The position numbers and the translations under genes are program-made. A model generated the notes under the pieces. The model searched no databases. It had not been told where the DNA came from and saw nothing but the letters and a program-made list of their open reading frames with translations. A stretch of 7,223 nucleotides of DNA from Bacillota bacterium (GTDB taxonomy: Bacteria; Bacillota; Clostridia; Peptostreptococcales; Anaerovoracaceae). The stretch lies in the NCBI GenBank assembly GCA_021443825.1, contig JABUTE010000235.1, positions 1 through 7,223 on the forward strand, read 5' to 3'. Position 1 is the stretch's first letter. Every line of letters starts with the position of its first letter. Positions 5,989 through 7,223 of this stretch are shown here, piece after piece.

Positions 5989-7223
5989 ATGGAAAACAAT
6001 CTTCCCAAGAATTATGATCCCAAGGATTTCGAAGACCGCATCTACGAAAACTGGGAAAAAAGCGGCGCCTTTGTCGCCCACGTCGACGAGACGAAAAAGC
6101 CCTTCACCGTATTGATGCCCCCACCCAACATCACCGGTCAGCTGCACATGGGCCATGCGCTGGACCAGTCGCTGCAGGATGTGCTCATCCGCTTTAAGAG
6201 GATGCAGGGCTACAGCGCCCTGTGGCTTCCCGGCACCGACCATGCTTCCATCGCAACCGAGGTAAAGGTGCTGGATAAGATCAAGGCAGACGAGGGCCTT
6301 ACCAAAGAAGATCTGGGAAGAGAAGAATTTCTCAAGCGGGCCTGGCAGTGGAAGGAGCAGTACGGCGGCCGCATCGATACCCAGGTTCGAAAGCTGGGCA
6401 GCAGCTGCGACTGGAGCCGCGAGCGCTTTACCATGGACGATGGCTGCAACAAGGCCGTCGTCGAGCATTTCTGCCGCCTTTACGAAAAGGGACTTGTCTA
6501 CAAGGGCAGCCGTCTGATCAACTGGTGCCCCGTCTGCGGCTCGGCCCTTTCCGATATCGAGGTCGAGCACGTTGACAAGAACGGCAAGTACTGGTACTTC
6601 ACCTATCCCGGCGCAGACGGCGGCGAAGGCATCACCGTTGCAACCTCCCGCCCCGAGACCATGTTTGCCGATGTGGCCATCGCCGTCAACCCCGAAGACG
6701 AGCGCTACACCCATATGGTGGGCAAGAAGGTGATCCTGCCCCTGGTAGGAAGAGAGATTCCCGTCATCGCCGATCCGTATCCCGATCCCGCCAAGGGCAC
6801 CGGCGCCGTCAAGATCACCCCCGCAGCCGACCCCAACGACTTTGAGGTGGGCATGCGCCACGGTCTTGAAGTGCTGGAATGCATCGACGAAACGGCCCAC
6901 ATGACCGAGCTGTGCGGCAAGTATGCCGGCATGGACCGCTACGAATGCCGCAAGGCCTGGGTAGCCGATCTGGATGCGGCAGGCTATCTGGTCAAGACCG
7001 AAGATATGACCATTCCCACCGGCGAATGCTATCGCTGCCATACGGTGGTCGAGCCCCGCATCTCGGAGCAGTGGTTCGTTAAGATGAAGCCTCTGGCTGA
7101 GCCTGCTCTTAAGATCGCCGATGACGGCGACCTGAAGTTCGTTCCCGAGCGGTTCGAAAAGATCTATTATCACTGGCTGGAGGATATTCGCGACTGGTGC
7201 ATCTCGCGCCAGCTGTGGTGGGG
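5989..7223 (+). CDS. valS: Valyl-tRNA synthetase, N-terminal part (runs off the window)
   Basis: ValRS attaches valine to tRNA-Val in the cytosol and hydrolyses mischarged threonyl-tRNA. The 411 complete codons cover the start of the class I catalytic domain and the inserted editing (CP1) domain. PPPNITGQLHMGH (44-56) holds the HIGH-type ATP-binding motif HMGH (53-56). Two CxxC pairs (180/183 and 347/350) flank the editing region and are candidate zinc ligands. The editing motif is TGAVKITPAADPNDF (271-285). The sequence is cut at DWCISRQLWWG, a hallmark of ValRS, so the KMSKS loop and anticodon-binding part are missing here. A full protein would be about 870-890 residues. The start ATG follows AAAGGAA (5974-5980) and lies 21 bp after the T-box terminator. 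Codons are strongly C/G-ending, as expected for a highly expressed gene. The T-box leader controls it by valine tRNA charging. Confidence 0.97.
   Translation, partial: MENNLPKNYDPKDFEDRIYENWEKSGAFVAHVDETKKPFTVLMPPPNITGQLHMGHALDQSLQDVLIRFKRMQGYSALWLPGTDHASIATEVKVLDKIKADEGLTKEDLGREEFLKRAWQWKEQYGGRIDTQVRKLGSSCDWSRERFTMDDGCNKAVVEHFCRLYEKGLVYKGSRLINWCPVCGSALSDIEVEHVDKNGKYWYFTYPGADGGEGITVATSRPETMFADVAIAVNPEDERYTHMVGKKVILPLVGREIPVIADPYPDPAKGTGAVKITPAADPNDFEVGMRHGLEVLECIDETAHMTELCGKYAGMDRYECRKAWVADLDAAGYLVKTEDMTIPTGECYRCHTVVEPRISEQWFVKMKPLAEPALKIADDGDLKFVPERFEKIYYHWLEDIRDWCISRQLWW

Noticed and set aside
5575..7173. A 532-codon open frame on the minus strand across valS and the T-box leader
   Set aside because: It is antisense to valS, whose protein has unmistakable ValRS motifs, and it would also read through the T-box RNA. 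The GC-rich, C-ending codons of valS naturally leave the opposite strand open.

Overview
The window looks like chromosomal DNA from a Gram-positive anaerobe of the Clostridia, possibly Lachnospiraceae-like. The evidence is a tRNA-Val-type T-box leader in front of valS, AGGAGG-like ribosome binding sites, consensus sigma-A promoters with 17-bp spacers, and an ABC-F ATPase of the type known from Bacillus. The taxonomic placement is inference from style, not from a database match.

Left part (1-1683, plus strand): the last 27 codons of a gene whose end looks like an MBOAT O-acyltransferase, then a complete 528-residue membrane-anchored SGNH-like protein. An MBOAT plus a membrane-tethered SGNH partner is the usual architecture of systems that O-acylate a cell-surface or secreted polysaccharide. 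The pair ends at a strong bidirectional terminator (1718-1754) shared with the convergent gene on the other strand.

Middle part (1779-4428, minus strand): an ABC-F ATPase gene followed after 25 bp by an acyltransferase-3 family membrane protein. They form a two-gene operon with a clear promoter upstream of the ABC-F. Transcribed divergently from it is a second acyltransferase-3 protein (4634-5707, plus strand) with its own promoter. The 21-bp gap between the two divergent -35 boxes is almost filled by a perfect 8-bp inverted repeat with a 4-base spacer, the best candidate for an unrecognised operator in the window.

Right part (5718-7223, plus strand): a near-consensus promoter, a complete valine-type T-box riboswitch (stem I with GTC specifier, antiterminator with tRNA-binding TGGT bulge, intrinsic terminator), and the first 411 codons of valS, which runs off the window edge.

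The translation genes (ABC-F, valS) appear richer in GC than the surface-modification genes at the left, suggesting an accessory surface-polysaccharide locus beside housekeeping genes. I see no mobile element, CRISPR array, tRNA or rRNA. Nothing here is clearly a new system. The points most worth a second look are the palindrome between the divergent promoters, the SGNH protein with its extra C-terminal domain, and an Ala where I expect His in the ValRS editing motif.
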